Below are positions 46,858 through 58,175 of a stretch of DNA of 64,000 bases, piece by piece. Each line of letters begins with the position of its first letter. Position 1 is the first letter of the stretch. A model generated the notes under the pieces. It worked only from the letters and a program-made list of their open reading frames with translations, searched no databases and was not told the origin of the DNA. The translations under genes were made by a program, and so were the position numbers. The stretch is taken from assembly GCA_032622095.1 (NCBI GenBank), contig CP136069.1, forward strand, positions 43,316,194-43,380,193. The letters are read 5' to 3'. The DNA is from Siphonodentalium dalli. Its lineage: Eukaryota > Mollusca > Scaphopoda > Gadilida > Siphonodentaliidae.

Positions 46858-46937
46858 GAAGAGAACGGGATTGGAACTCATGGAGTGTTCACACGTGACG
46901 TTACGAGTCGAGCACGCTAACCACTAGTCGAAAATCT
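46858..46937 (-). repeat. tRNA-like SINE head or tRNA pseudogene
   Basis: On the minus strand CTAGTGGTTAGCGTGCTCG matches a tRNA D-arm/A box, CTCGTAA sits where an anticodon loop would be, and GAGTTCCAATCCC matches a T-arm/B box with two changes. The spacing between them is longer than in a standard tRNA and acceptor stems do not pair, so a functional tRNA is unlikely. Confidence 0.55.
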
Positions 46938-46969
46938 ACGCGACAAAGATATCCCGTCGAAATTTCCGC

Positions 46970-47084
46970 GATACCTGCAATGGGAGGTTTTGCTTCAAGT
47001 CCGGAAAGGAAGAATATGACACAAGACACGACCAAAACCGCGATGTTCCCCAGACAATACTAATGCGTCACCTTGACATGCCAC
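46970..47084 (+). repeat. Left member of ~115-bp inverted pair
   Basis: GGAAGAATATGACACAAGAC, GTTCCCC and AATGCGTCACC recur as the reverse complement at 47703-47818. The pair encloses family I MITE copy 3, suggesting a foldback or two opposed copies into which the MITE inserted. Confidence 0.8.
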
Positions 47085-47484
47085 TTAACCCTTTACCCAA
47101 CAAACCGGCCAAAACCGGCCAAATAAAGCTTCAACAGCCTAAAATATCTTCGGTCTGTCTCAATAGAACCATACAAATATGGATATCATTGGAACCGGCT
47201 CCTTGACCACATTGTGATGGTTACAGTTATGCCCTGTGCCAATGCATTCTCTTATATATGCGAGTCGACCATAGGTCGCCTCGCATATATAAGAGAATGC
47301 ATTGGACTAAAAAAAATATTTTTTTAACACTTTTTACCATTTTTTCTTACATTCTTTAACAATTTTATAATTTTTAATGTGTTAAGCCAATGCATTCTCT
47401 TATATATGCGAGGCGACCTATGGTCGACTCGCATATATAAGAGAATGCATTGGCACAGGGCCGTTCTGTTGGGTAAAGGGTTAA
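47085..47484 (-). mobile_element. Hairpin MITE family I, copy 3
   Basis: TTAA at 47085-47088 and 47481-47484. The left end is CCCTTTACCCAACAAACCGG (the right end in copies 1, 2 and 4) and the right end ACGGCCGTTCTG-type sequence then TTGGGTAAAGGG, so the copy is inverted. Two hairpins (about 47239-47305 and 47387-47453). Confidence 0.92.
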
Positions 47485-47702
47485 ATGAGAATATGAACGT
47501 ACACCTTAATGAGACATCTAAAAGTTTCGTGCTACATTGTCATTGACTATACTGACTATACATGACTATACATTGTCATTGACTATACTGAGCGCAGTGT
47601 GACCTGAGGTCGATCGAACAGACCCGAATCTTTCGCGGCTCGTTCGTCTGGTCGACAAAAAGGCTCGTTAAATGTCTCTTTTTGGGGGAAAAGGAAGGTA
47701 AA
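47485..47702. repeat. Small duplication CATTGTCATTGACTATACTG
   Basis: The 20-mer appears at about 47536 and 47573, separated by a shorter TGACTATA unit. The rest is anonymous. Confidence 0.7.
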
Positions 47703-47818
47703 TGGTATGTCAAGCTAGGTGACGCCTTTAGTATTTGTATTGTCCGGGGAACAGCGCGGTTTGGCCGTGTCTTGTGTCATATTCTTCCTTTTCAGACTTT
47801 ATTCAAAACCTCCGTTGC
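47703..47818 (-). repeat. Right member of ~115-bp inverted pair
   Basis: Reverse complement, with mismatches, of 46970-47084 (GTCTTGTGTCATATTCTTCC, GGGGAACA). Confidence 0.8.
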
Positions 47819-47869
47819 CAGCGGTGGGGAAAGTTGGGCTATACATTAAATGTATAGACAATTTTGGAC

Positions 47870-47906
47870 TAGCTAACCACTAGACCACGGCTCCACCGAG
47901 GGAACT
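47870..47906 (-). repeat. Partial tRNA-like A-box sequence
   Basis: The minus strand reads GGAGCCGTGGTCTAGTGG followed by TTAGCTAG, like the 5' third of a tRNA or SINE. No B box follows, so it is a fragment. Confidence 0.4.
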
Positions 47907-48419
47907 ACTCGCCAATGAGTATTTAGTAAAAGAAGGGTTAAATAAAAACTGAACTACTCCCCAAATGTCGCCTTGTTGATCGTGGAATGTATTCCTCAGC
48001 TAAGAGAATCCTTATATTCGTGTTACTAAGCAGATGTCAAATGGACAGGAAGCCGGGGTATTAGTATCCTTCTACGCATTGTCTGCTCCGCGTCTCATCT
48101 CCAACAGCATGTAGGTCACGGGGCAAGTCTTATCTACCAATCAATACAATGCTTCCGAAACATCAATATGTCGAAGAAAGCAGAGAATATTAAAGGTACA
48201 CAATACGACTCGATTGTCCCCGTATCAACAGATACCAAAGACAACAACTTTCTTCAAAAGACGCTTTAGTTATTAGAGTCGATTAATTACCAAAAAAATA
48301 ATGGTAACCACAGTAAGACTGTCAACTCTAGTATAAAAGTTTTCCAAAACGTGTTACATGTCAACATTCTGTAAAACGCAATTTTGGTATCCAGAGTATG
48401 TTGGTCGGCTCGTCGAATA
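47907..48419. other. Anonymous DNA
   Basis: No gene or repeat recognised. Confidence 0.5.
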
Positions 48420-48590
48420 TTTGCTAGGCCGCCAAATATTCCAGGTGTATGGTGAAAAATTGCAGATTTCTAAAACCGATGTCTGATCACTCTGACCTTT
48501 GGTGGGTGGGTTCCTCAACTCGAATCAAATTATTTTTTTACCCCCGAAGCCAAAGAAATAGTAATTTAGGAGCTTTAATCCGGATTATGT
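48420..48590 (-). repeat. Dispersed repeat family X, copy 2
   Basis: Inverted match to 21640-21780 (GGTGGGTTCCTCAACTCGAA, CCCCGAAGCCAAAG). The next element starts five bases later. Confidence 0.65.
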
Positions 48591-48594
48591 ATCA

Positions 48595-48995
48595 TTAACC
48601 CTTTACCCAACAGAATGGCCCTGTGCCAATGCATTCTCTTATATATGCGAGTCGACCATAGGTCGCCTCGCATATATAAGAGAATGCATTGGCTTAACAC
48701 ATTACAAATTATAAAATTGTTAAAGAATGTAAGAAAAAATGGTAAAAAAGTGTTAAAAAAAGATTTTTTTTAGGCCAATGCATTCTCTTATATATGCGAG
48801 GCTACCTATGGTCGACTCGCATATATAAGAGAATGCATTGGCACAGGGCATAACTGTAACTATCACAATGTGGTCAAGGAGCCGGTTCCAATGATATCCA
48901 TATGTGTATGGTTTTATTGAGACAGACCCAAGATAATTTAGGCTGTTGCAGCTTTATTTGGCCGTTTTTGGCCGGTTTGTTGGGTAAAGGGTTAA
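48595..48995 (+). mobile_element. Hairpin MITE family I, copy 4
   Basis: TTAA at 48595-48598 and 48992-48995, ends CCCTTTACCCAACA and TGTTGGGTAAAGGG, two hairpins (about 48625-48691 and 48775-48841). Closely similar to copy 2, which suggests recent activity. Confidence 0.92.
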
Positions 48996-49628
48996 ACGGA
49001 CATGACTCATCAGAATGTCAAAATATGTAGATTTTGTAGTAGGGACAATAGAAGTCGACGGACAAAGGAAATACCGATATATAGACATTATAACGACAAC
49101 ATGGCGTATATAAGCTATACATCTGGTTTTGTGACGTCACCAATTATAGAGATATATAGATAAAGCCCTGTGATTGTTTTAGTAGTCGTGGCAAATTGCG
49201 AAGAAAAAGCGGTGTCTTGTTTGCGTCGATTTTCGTTTGATGAAATCATGCCCGATTAGGGATAGTGCAGGGGCAACCCATAATGTTCCTGTTTCAACTT
49301 TCAAGAATGAAACTATCGCGCTTCAGGTTTTGTTTTACATAGGAGATTTGCCATATTTCAAGCATATTTAAAGCAATGAACACTCATTCTGAGTCCGTGA
49401 ATCCATTAATATGATATTTATATATGAATTATTAAGAATTTAAAAACCAAAACTGACAACCTTAGTATATATGTGGGTATTATTGATTGATTATCTGCAT
49501 TTGTCAATTGATTATGATAAGAATTTCTAAAAAAAAAACATTATTACATGCGGTAGTTAATTACAGTTAGCATATGGTATACCACAGCAATTTCCCTGCC
49601 GTATTCAATTGTTCGCACAGATATGAAA
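48996..49628. other. Anonymous AT-rich DNA
   Basis: No gene or repeat recognised. Confidence 0.5.
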
Positions 49629-50017
49629 TTAACCCTTTACCCAACAAACCGGCCAAAACCGGCCAAATAAAGCTTCAACAGCCTAAAATATCTTCGGTCT
49701 GTCTCAATAGAACCATACACATATGGATATCATTGGAACCGGCTCCTTGACCACATTGTGATAGTTACAGTTAGCCCTGTGCCAATGCATTCTCTTATAT
49801 ATGCGAGTCGACCATAGGTCGCCTCGCATATATAAGAGAATGCATTGGCCTAAAAAAAATATCTTTTTACCATTTTTTCTTACATTCTTTAACAATTTTT
49901 TAATTTTTAATGTGTTAAGCCAATGCATTCTCTTATATATGCGAGGCGACCTATGGTCGACTCGCATATATAAGAGAATGCATTGGCACAGGGCCCTTCT
50001 GTTGGGTAAAGGGTTAA
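49629..50017 (-). mobile_element. Hairpin MITE family I, copy 5
   Basis: TTAA at 49629-49632 and 50014-50017, inverted like copy 3. Two hairpins (about 49783-49849 and 49919-49985). Its right TTAA overlaps by one base the ACGCTCTTT box of a decayed paired-box unit, so it inserted at the TTAA formed at that box. Confidence 0.92.
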
Positions 50018-50064
50018 CGCTCTTTATATTCATATCATGACTTGTCTAAAATCGAATGCTCTTG
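50017..50064 (-). promoter_or_regulatory. Decayed paired box
   Basis: ACGCTCTTT at 50017-50025 and ATGCTCTTG at 50056-50064, with CATATCATGA between; the reverse complement resembles CTGATATGGAA of family II. Spacing here is 39 bp, unlike the intact pairs. Confidence 0.35.
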
Positions 50065-50413
50065 GTTGTATTATGCGATTTGAACAAGTTTTTTAAATGA
50101 CATATAATGTTAATATATTATATAGGAATCCATACGGCATGTGCATGGACATACTTTGGAGGTTCAAATGAGGGTATGTACAAGTACAAGATGCTCAGGA
50201 AGCGTGCCGTTTTAGATACCCTGATCTCTGGGCCCTGGCGAAATTCATGCCACATGTTGTAAAACAACATTTGGGAGATGTGTGTGCGATTTTGTTTACT
50301 TTGGATTTGCTGCTATGAAAACAGAGGTCGAAAAATACACGAAACACTGGCATATTCTGAAAAAAATCTCAAACTATTTTCCAGCAGTTTCAGTGTTTCG
50401 CACAAAAGTGAGA

Positions 50414-50479
50414 TTAACCCTTTCGGGGCAGAAGCTTCCTAAAATTTTACGAAAACCATGTGCCAATGCATTCTCTTAG
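50414..50479 (+). repeat. Truncated hairpin MITE end (type IV-like)
   Basis: TTAACCCTTTCGGGGCAGA, AGCTTCCTAAAATTTTACG and then CCAATGCATTCTCTTA, broken inside the hairpin. It joins a type IV-like end to the standard hairpin. Confidence 0.75.
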
Positions 50480-51233
50480 AATCCATTTAATATAGAAAGG
50501 GTTCATAAATAGAAACCGTTAGGTGGGATAACAACTGTCTCATGTTGTCAAAACGAAGTGATCATTTCGTCAAGGTGGGTAAAACTAATATGCCTCCACC
50601 AGTGTACGCCGCGTTAATAACACCTTCCGCTGTAGTAATGCAACATACACATAGCAAATACTCAATCTCTGTCATAAAAGGCATTTGTAGATGCGATTTG
50701 TCTTGGATTTCTGGTGTTATATATGGGAGGTTTGGCTGGTCTTATCGATCAGTGACTTGCCAGTGTGATTCTATCTTCATACATACATTGTATACGGTGG
50801 TTACAGCCATCCAACATATTACACCATGGTTCCATTCGATATCACTGCAGCTATGGGAGCAATGTTCATGCAGAAATTAATAAGAAGACGATTCAGAATA
50901 CGTTAACAAAAAGTTATCGTTTCGAACAATAGACCAACCATACGGCGTAGTTAGTGTCGAACCGAAATCCCTTTGAGTTATTGTGTTGTAGTATGGTCGT
51001 CAGACGGATAGACCTGGAAGATATTGGTAAAGAAGTCATTTATAGAACAACATATGCAAAATCCGGTCAAATTTGCTGTAGGGAAATTTCACAATTCCAC
51101 ATTGCGTCCAAGATGGTCGACGGTACCGGAAAATGATGAATTTGCAATATAATTCAACCAAATTAGAACCAAATTAGTAATAAATTGAAATATACACAAA
51201 TAATGCATAGTTATAAACCATATTTTTCAGGCC
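50480..51233. other. Anonymous DNA
   Basis: Open frames of 112 and 60 codons show no motif. No repeat recognised. Confidence 0.45.
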
Positions 51234-51675
51234 ATGCGCACGGGTGTAGATATAAAAAAAATATGTGATCCTCCGTAAGATAGGGTATCATATAATATGT
51301 GATCCTCGTCTCATGAGTCACTCGTGGCTCAATGAAGGCAGGATCATATATCAAAATGAGAGGATATGGTGATCCCATGAAAAGGGATCAATTTTTTTTT
51401 ATATGTGATCCTAAAATAAGAAAATATTTTTATTAACTAAATAACGGAGATACTTGAAGAATTGTTTTTGACGAAATAACGGAAATATTTGAAGAAGTGT
51501 TATTGTGGTGTTGTAATTTCTCATACAAATCGCCGTTATTTAGTAAAGGGACATTCTGTATAGAGTTATTACCCTTCATATAAAATCACTAAACACAGAG
51601 ATAAAGATCGCATATCAAAACCTATGTTATCCTCCGTAGGATCAGATATCGTTTATAGTCTACACTCGTGCGCAT
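51234..51675. mobile_element. MITE (family XI) with ATGCGCACGGGTGTAGA ends
   Basis: The left end ATGCGCACGGGTGTAGATAT pairs with the right end TATAGTCTACACTCGTGCGC plus AT. Inside, TATGTGATCCT recurs about four times, and AATAACGGAGATACTTGAAG / AATAACGGAAATATTTGAAG is a local duplication. The CAAATCGCCGTTATT part also matches, inverted, the foldback at 59329-59965. Confidence 0.7.
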
Positions 51676-52116
51676 TAGGTGTATTTGTCTGTCCCAAAAT
51701 GGCGTCCAAAATGGGAAAAATCGAATGAAATAAACATTCTGTGCACAATTGAATAGCCAATCCTAAAAGTACCTGCACATTCCCAAATATACGACGAAGA
51801 ATGATTGCAGAGTATATAAGAGAAACCTATAATAAGAGAAATACGATTGTTTTCTATGAACATCGTGAGAGAGCAGCATAAAGCGGTGCCCCATACAACG
51901 ATTATATCCAATGCGGATTTGTTTTTTCTCGCAGCTTCCGCTATGAACCTCGTGAAAGTGTTAAAATAAATAGTGCTTAAAGGTGCCCTGTCAAATTTCC
52001 TAAGCCAATTATTTGCTTAATTAATTCCACCAGGCAAACGAAAAAAGTAAAAAATACTTGCCATCACCATCATTTATATCATATCGCGAAATCCTCACCA
52101 AAGCTCATAATTGAGA
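51676..52116. other. Anonymous AT-rich DNA
   Basis: No gene or repeat recognised. Confidence 0.45.
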
Positions 52117-52167
52117 ACGCTCTTCATTGTCTACCACTTTTGGGCAACGGAAGCATGGACGCTTTTT
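52117..52167 (-). promoter_or_regulatory. Paired boxes on minus strand, 42 bp apart
   Basis: ACGCTCTTC at 52117-52125 and ACGCTTTTT at 52159-52167. In reverse complement they bracket CAAAAGTGGTAGACAAT, matching the pair at 40865. Immediately followed by dispersed repeat VIII. Confidence 0.5.
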
Positions 52168-52182
52168 ATAAAGATTACTGTG

Positions 52183-52537
52183 CAACATATCCTCGCAAAA
52201 ATACGCATATAATCGACCTGTAATGTGAAATAAATACATAATGTGATTGTTTGAGTCTGAAATAAGCAGATAATGGACTCTTATCCGTTATTTCGTTTTA
52301 TCACGCGGGTAACAATGAAAACACCTGTTAAAGAGCGTACACCTGGAAAGTCGTGAGTTGGCTTATTTGTGGCATTGTCTGTACATAATCTGCTTAGAAT
52401 CGCATTGTTATGAGTCGACAAAATGTTCTCATTTTCAGCAAATTATCAACTCAAAATGAGGCGATTCTAAGCAGGTTATCTACGTAAAACAGTTATATTG
52501 TAAGCAGGTAAGGTGCTGGTTATCTGGAGAACAGGCT
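52183..52537 (+). repeat. Dispersed ~350-bp repeat (family VIII), copy 2
   Basis: Homologous throughout to 13062-13407, including the single AAAGAGCGT (52330). Confidence 0.8.
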
Positions 52538-52756
52538 GAAGTGTGATTATTGAAACTTGAGCTAGGCTGACAACAATTCAAAACGTGCCAAAACTCCCTC
52601 CTTTGAAAGTCCACATCTGAGCTTCACATAATGGCATCATGGGTCAGATCTAATTATTTTCTGGTATAGAAACTCCACGTTTGTTGGTTTTATGGCGTTA
52701 CATCGGACGGGACATCTTTAAGTAAATAAGAAGAGGTTATCACTTTGTGGTCTATC
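52538..52756. other. Anonymous DNA
   Basis: No gene or repeat recognised. Confidence 0.4.
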
Positions 52757-52940
52757 ACGCGTGTTTCGCGTCCGGGGATCGAAACAAGTGATGGATATTC
52801 ATCGTTATACCAATATACGGAGAGTTATAGATGGCAGTTTGAAAAGTTGACTGTATACGTAGCCCATCGTTCGGTCGCGTGTTTCGCGTCCAGGCGATTG
52901 AAACAGCTATGGTGTATATATATTAGACCAATATACGGCG
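52757..52940 (+). repeat. Two ~125-bp direct repeats
   Basis: CGCGTGTTTCGCGTCC, GATTGAAACA-type and ACCAATATACGG occur in the same order in both halves (52757 on, 52877 on). Diverged duplication; no gene recognised. Confidence 0.7.
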
Positions 52941-53238
52941 TTTATGTACTTAATAAATTCTTACCGAACTGAAGGAAATGGCATATATGGTATATTTACT
53001 ATATAGATTTACACACCAATAGCACATATTGTATTATCCGCCGTCGCCAATGAGTACCAACGTCTTTTGATTGACCAGAAACACTCTTATTGTTTGGCCA
53101 GAAAAACCTCCCATGGCATGTTGGGGCTAGATGATTCCCGTTTTGACGATGTTCTGTGACTCAGTTGAACATAAACCCCAAGCTGTCAGCTATACGTCGT
53201 GTTACTGTCGATCAATCCCAATAACTCATGATGTTGAC
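52941..53238. other. Anonymous DNA
   Basis: No gene or repeat recognised. Confidence 0.4.
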
Positions 53239-53675
53239 ATATGTGACCCGCCATATCAAATCCAGTCGGAAGTCGGGATTTTTTTACCCTGTGCCAATGC
53301 ATTCTCTTATGTATGCGAGTCGACCATAGGTCGCCTCGCATATATAAGAGAATGCATTGGATTAACAATTTTTTATCATGTTTTTTAAATAAATGTTTCT
53401 TACAATTTTTAGGACATAAAATAAAAAAAACATCCATTACCCTGCAGGGAGCCCCACACATATATAGAAGCACATAGAAGAGTGTCGTCTGCTCATGTTT
53501 GTCTGGGGCTCTGTATGGGTGAAATTATAAACTTGTTAAAGAATACAAGAACAAATTGTTAGGCCAATGCATTCTCTTATATATGCGAGGCGACCTATGG
53601 TCGACTCGCATATATAAGAGAATGCATTGGCACAGGGTAAAAAAAATCCCGACTTTGATATGGCGGGTCACATAT
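53239..53675 (+). mobile_element. Hairpin MITE, end type B, complete
   Basis: Matching ends ATATGTGACCCGCCATATCA and TGATATGGCGGGTCACATAT enclose two 67-bp hairpins (about 53293-53359 and 53563-53629) and the same central segment as 41750-42162. Unlike family I the termini are not TTAACCC, so the hairpins sit in a different terminal context. Confidence 0.88.
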
Positions 53676-53784
53676 ACACATCATACCCTCATACTAATAT
53701 GTTTATATTGGACGGATTTGATTATGAAATAAACCAGCGAGCATAAACCGGTTATTCCGTTGAATGGCGGGGGATGCAGTGAAA

Positions 53785-53925
53785 TTAATAATAAAGGTAA
53801 ATAATGCCAGTATGGGCGTATTTCGAATTGAAATAGTCCCAATTCGGACTGTTTAAAAAATCGCGTTTTACGTCCATATAGAGAGTATATTAATGTTAAA
53901 TAATGCCGATATGAGCGTATTTCGC
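53785..53925 (+). repeat. Direct duplication around GAGCGTATTTCG
   Basis: TAAATAATGCC(A/G)(G/A)TATG(G/A)GCGTATTTCG occurs at about 53799 and 53896. Small local duplication. Confidence 0.7.
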
Positions 53926-54302
53926 TTAATACAATACGCCCGTTAGGTGGTTATTTTCACGCGAACAGGCTGTATACAGCCTTACCAGACCACCGTTGTT
54001 TCACCTCTGTATAGTAATACTAATCTGATTTTGTGTTGGCTTCATTTAATTGAAGATGACACTCGGTCTGTTTACTTCATCGTGTACAGACTAGACAAGT
54101 CAAGGGCATATTTCAGACAGTATTACATATGATAGGTAGCCACCTGGATGAGTTTAATAGAAAAAATAAAATTATAGGATGACACTAAATTAGCCGACAA
54201 GATTTCCGTTTTGTCAGGTTTGGTAATAACGAGTATTTTAAGGCTAAATTGTCTGGACATTTTCAAGGAATTGTTTTTTTATATAGATATATGATATCTA
54301 GT
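53926..54302. other. Anonymous DNA
   Basis: No gene or repeat recognised. Confidence 0.4.
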
Positions 54303-54433
54303 GTTTTTGAGTGGATACCGAAAAATATGTCATGAGTGAACGAGACAAATGTTTATTTTCGCGGCCGGCTTGCCGCGAGCGAAAAGAAACATTTGTTTCG
54401 GTCACGAATGACATATTTTTCGGTATCCACTAA
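54303..54433. repeat. 130-bp hairpin with ~60-bp arms
   Basis: AGTGGATACCGAAAAATATG on the left pairs with CATATTTTTCGGTATCCACT on the right, and ACAAATGTTTATTTTCGC with GCGAAAAGAAACATTTGT. The arms meet at GGCCGGCTTGCCGC. Almost the whole feature can fold into one hairpin, as in a foldback MITE. Confidence 0.9.
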
Positions 54434-55192
54434 AAAAAAAATAGATGTTCTTTTTATTATACGCATTTCCAAAGAAATTCACCATTTACGACGATAAATG
54501 ATCTCACAATGGTCTTCAACCGATGCATCGTTTTTGAAGCCATAGTTCCCGTAAATTCTTCCCTTTATTTCCCCCATAAATATGTCAAATTTCATCATAA
54601 AATAGATTTTTAATTATAACTGTAATATCAGTTAATATAATATAAATTAGAATATCACAATGGGTTATTTCACTTTGTCTTTCTTCAACAGTACTTACAA
54701 ACCTGAAACAGTATTGGTACGCACATATATTTTATTGTATACCTCCTTGTAGGAGCAGAATATATACATACATGGAAATATATATTATACAGCAAATGGA
54801 GATAATTATGAAAACAGAACCGTTGAGTGGCTGATCGTATGCGTCATATCTTGAAGAGACCCGTCCATGTGAATGCGATTTGGTTTTATGCGCAAACAAT
54901 AATTTATTTACACAATGTAATTGTTACTGGATCAGATGACACATCCCATAAATGAAGTTAGCCATGTCGAGAATTATAGTTTCTATGTTGTTGTCAAGTT
55001 CGGCGGGTGAGTTAATTGGCTCACCACCCAGAAGCAGGGCTATAATTCACTGTTGAGCGTATAATAAAAGGCTATATGTGGTTTGCTATAATGAGAACGT
55101 AAAATGGTTATGAGTGGCACGCAATTCATAGTTTACTTTATGAGGAGTAATGGCATGTAACATCGCACGAGCTTGTTTGTGTACAATTTTCC
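54434..55192. other. Anonymous AT-rich DNA
   Basis: No gene or repeat recognised. Confidence 0.5.
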
Positions 55193-55305
55193 CGAAATTA
55201 GGCATTATATATATACAAATTAGGCATTATATATATACAAATTAGGCATTATATATATACAATTTAGGCATTATATATATACAAATTAGGCATTATATAT
55301 ATACA
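55193..55305 (+). repeat. 22-bp tandem repeat, five units
   Basis: AAATTAGGCATTATATATAT plus AC repeats five times with one substitution (TTTAGG in the fourth). Young minisatellite. Confidence 0.97.
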
Positions 55306-55325
55306 CACTCACTGGTGTACATGTA

Positions 55326-56449
55326 TTAACTCTTTCAGTGCCAGGGGCCGATCTCATCGACCCTAATTGTGTAGTTTTACATACAAATACATTGACCAAG
55401 TGCCGTTCTACACATAATGTGTATATTTTATTACACACAATTGTGTAAGAACGTAGAGCATGCGCATTGCGTGCCTTCAGTTTCATAGTCTGCTACATGA
55501 CGGCCATATTGTTTGAGTATATTTTTTGGAATACAATCTACAGCGATCGTAGACAAGGAATGTAAGTTCAGAATTCCGACTTGTGAGTGTGGTATTGGTG
55601 ATATATATGAGGATTTGTGTGTTAAAACTTTCATGCAAAATACTGCTCTTACACTTGTTTATATGATTGTTGTAATACGTTAATACTAATATTGTGCAAC
55701 CACGACCCTGGTTTGTTCATTTAAAACGAAAACTCACACATGACAGAGCAAAATATTACGTACCATTGTATTCCATGAAAGTTTTAACATATAATTCTCC
55801 ATATGTCATCAATACTATATACCCACAGTTCGGAATACTAAACTTACATTCTTGTCTACGATATATATGTGTAAGAATCTACACAAAATGTGTAAGGCAT
55901 ATGTGTTGATTTTATGCACACCAGTGTGTATAAATGTGTAGAAATTGACCCATATTTCAGCACATTTGTGTAAAAAAATGTTACACAATTTGTGTACCTA
56001 CATAAAACTACACATATACTACACAAATATGTTTAAGATCAAAAATGAATAATGATTGTGTAGCAGGGCTACACATTGTGTGTAGAAAACCTACACATTA
56101 GTCATAAGAGTGTATAGCGAATTTAAAAACAAACTGGTTAACACCTTAGGGGGATGTTATAACTCAAAACTATCACCAAGTATTTCATAGTAATAATTTT
56201 GATGCCCATGAAAAACGTAAGATTCCCCGGCACTAAACCTACAAAATAAGTCTGTTAAAGAATACAAGAAAAATTATCAAAATTGTAAAAATTTGTAAAA
56301 AATAATAACAAATGATGAAAAATGGTTAGGCCAATGCATTCTCTTATATATGCGAGGCGACCTAGGGTCGACTCGCATATATAAGAGAATGCATTGACAC
56401 AGGGTATATGGGTTGATACAAAAATCGGACCTGGCACTGAAAGGGTTAC
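55326..56449. mobile_element. 1.1-kb TTAA element (family V) with one hairpin
   Basis: The left end TTAACTCTTTCAGTGCCAGG followed by GGCCGAT pairs with the right end ATCGGACCTGGCACTGAAAG followed by GGTTAC. The right TTAA has become TTAC. It carries one standard 67-bp hairpin (about 56332-56398) near its right end. Across about 55366-56110 many TACACA/TGTGTA hexamers appear on both strands. No coding capacity recognised. Confidence 0.75.
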
Positions 56450-56781
56450 CTCTTCTGATAGTTTATTCTCAAACTGTTATATACAGCATAAGAGAACACA
56501 ATAATAACGCCACCCGATCTGCCCCAACCAATTTATTTGCGAACAAATGTATATATAACACTTCCAGAAGGTGCAAATAATAATAATAATAATAATAATA
56601 ATCGAGGTCCAGACCTAATTTACAGGAAGACTTTTGTAAATTTCGCTATAAACTGGGGACGAGTTGTAGATTCTATTTAATACTTGATCCAAAACATCCA
56701 TAAAACACACTTAAATCAATAAATGGGACGTTAACTAACAGCGGCTTCTATAAGGCGTACGATGACGTTTTGCGAGACTAT
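56450..56781. other. Anonymous DNA with (TAA)n
   Basis: An AAT/TAA microsatellite of about nine units lies at 56577-56603. No gene. Confidence 0.7.
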
Positions 56782-57937
56782 GGGCGCGTACACATGGCGG
56801 GCAAGAAAATATCAGGTATGGCCCATGTGACTTACTTGACCAATCAAATAAATAATACCGGAAAATATCCGACGAAGGCAGCGCGCTGATATTTTATCGC
56901 CAGTTGGTGATATGTGTTCACCTTGATTGGTGGCCATCGGTATCCGTTAACTAATCTCTATAATGGACACGCTAGTAACCGTTCACGCACTCGAGTTATG
57001 ATCCATCAATATTATCGCCTGTTTCAACAATTGACTTCGTAATTCCATTTTGGATTGTTTGACATAATCGCTGAGCTATTATATGGATATGTGTGGGAGG
57101 ATGTCCATGGATTTCCAACTGCACCCCCTCTTGAATCGGGCCAAAGACCCAATATCACATAATTGAATTTGCACACCTCTTTGAATTTCCCATATGGTAC
57201 CTCACATACCTTGAATTTTGACTGGACACCGGGGAGGGAGGGGCCTAGAAGAAATTCCAAACCAATAATTTGACCAAAGTAGGAAAAATGCAAATGTTGG
57301 TCTAAGACCACGAATTCCACATACATTAATGGTTGAGAAATCAGACTACAAGAACAATTTCAAACCATTGTTGGTGTGAAATTTCCAACTAATATTGTTT
57401 CCAAGTTGGCGGGGGTCTCATGTCCCCACATGCACCCATTTAAGTTCGGTAACGTAATGTACACCACAGCCCCATGCACCAAACAACCATCTCCTGAAAA
57501 CTTCATATGGGGTCTCAATGGGGGTGGGGTCATCCGATTTGCCACAAAACCATAATAACATTTGTCACCCACATATACATGCACTATGAAATTATAACAT
57601 TTCCAAATTTCCAAATAACGTGACCACTTTCTCATTATGCAGACGGCCTTTATGCATGAGATCAGCAACGTTGCTAATCTCACCCGACTTCGGTAATACA
57701 TGTCAACAGTTGGAAATTTCAAAAAGCTATGAATTGCCAAAATGGACTATAGGTTATTTACCGGACGCAATTCACTTGAACCAGCATGACTAATACTGTT
57801 CTGATTGAGCTCAACCAACGCCGTCTAAACCGCCGCGTTCTCACGGGCGTAATCTTTGCAGCAAGAAAATATCAGTGTGCAATTTTACCTGATATTTTCT
57901 TGCAGATATTTTCTTGCAGCTTCATGTGTACGCGCCC
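56782..57937. mobile_element. 1.16-kb DNA element with TAT target duplication
   Basis: The left end GGGCGCGTACACATG, then CAAGAAAATATCAGGTA, matches the inverse of the right end TACCTGATATTTTCTTG and CATGTGTACGCGCCC. TAT precedes (56779-56781) and follows (57938-57940). A 3-bp duplication is reminiscent of PIF/Harbinger, but those favour TWA, so the class is uncertain. The minus strand holds an open frame of 126 codons (57360-57740) and, after a single TGA in the same frame, another of 100 codons (57024-57326). Neither shows a recognised transposase motif. Confidence 0.7.
57024..57740 (-). pseudogene. Possible broken ORF inside the 1.16-kb element
   Basis: Two frames in the same register, 57740 to 57360 and 57326 to 57024, are separated by one TGA and a few sense codons, giving about 239 codons if the TGA is ignored. 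No conserved domain recognised. The composition (several Trp, Gly, Pro) is not typical of random AT-rich frames, but coding status is unproven. Confidence 0.25.
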
Positions 57938-57940
57938 TAT

Positions 57941-58175
57941 GCGTTGCTTGTCCGCGTAAAGAAATAGTCCCTAGATATATAAGACTATTTAACATATTTA
58001 ATGGCGTAAATTTAATGAAATAAAGTTTCAAAATATATATCAATATCAGTAACAAATTCTTCATTTCTCGTCCCCCGTTTCCGAATCACGTGTGCGCAAC
58101 AGTATACATTTGGGTACACCTGGCACTATTTCGTGTTATGCAATGACCGTTGAATATCATTATAATGCAATGGTT
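57941..58175. other. Anonymous DNA
   Basis: No gene or repeat recognised. Confidence 0.4.
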
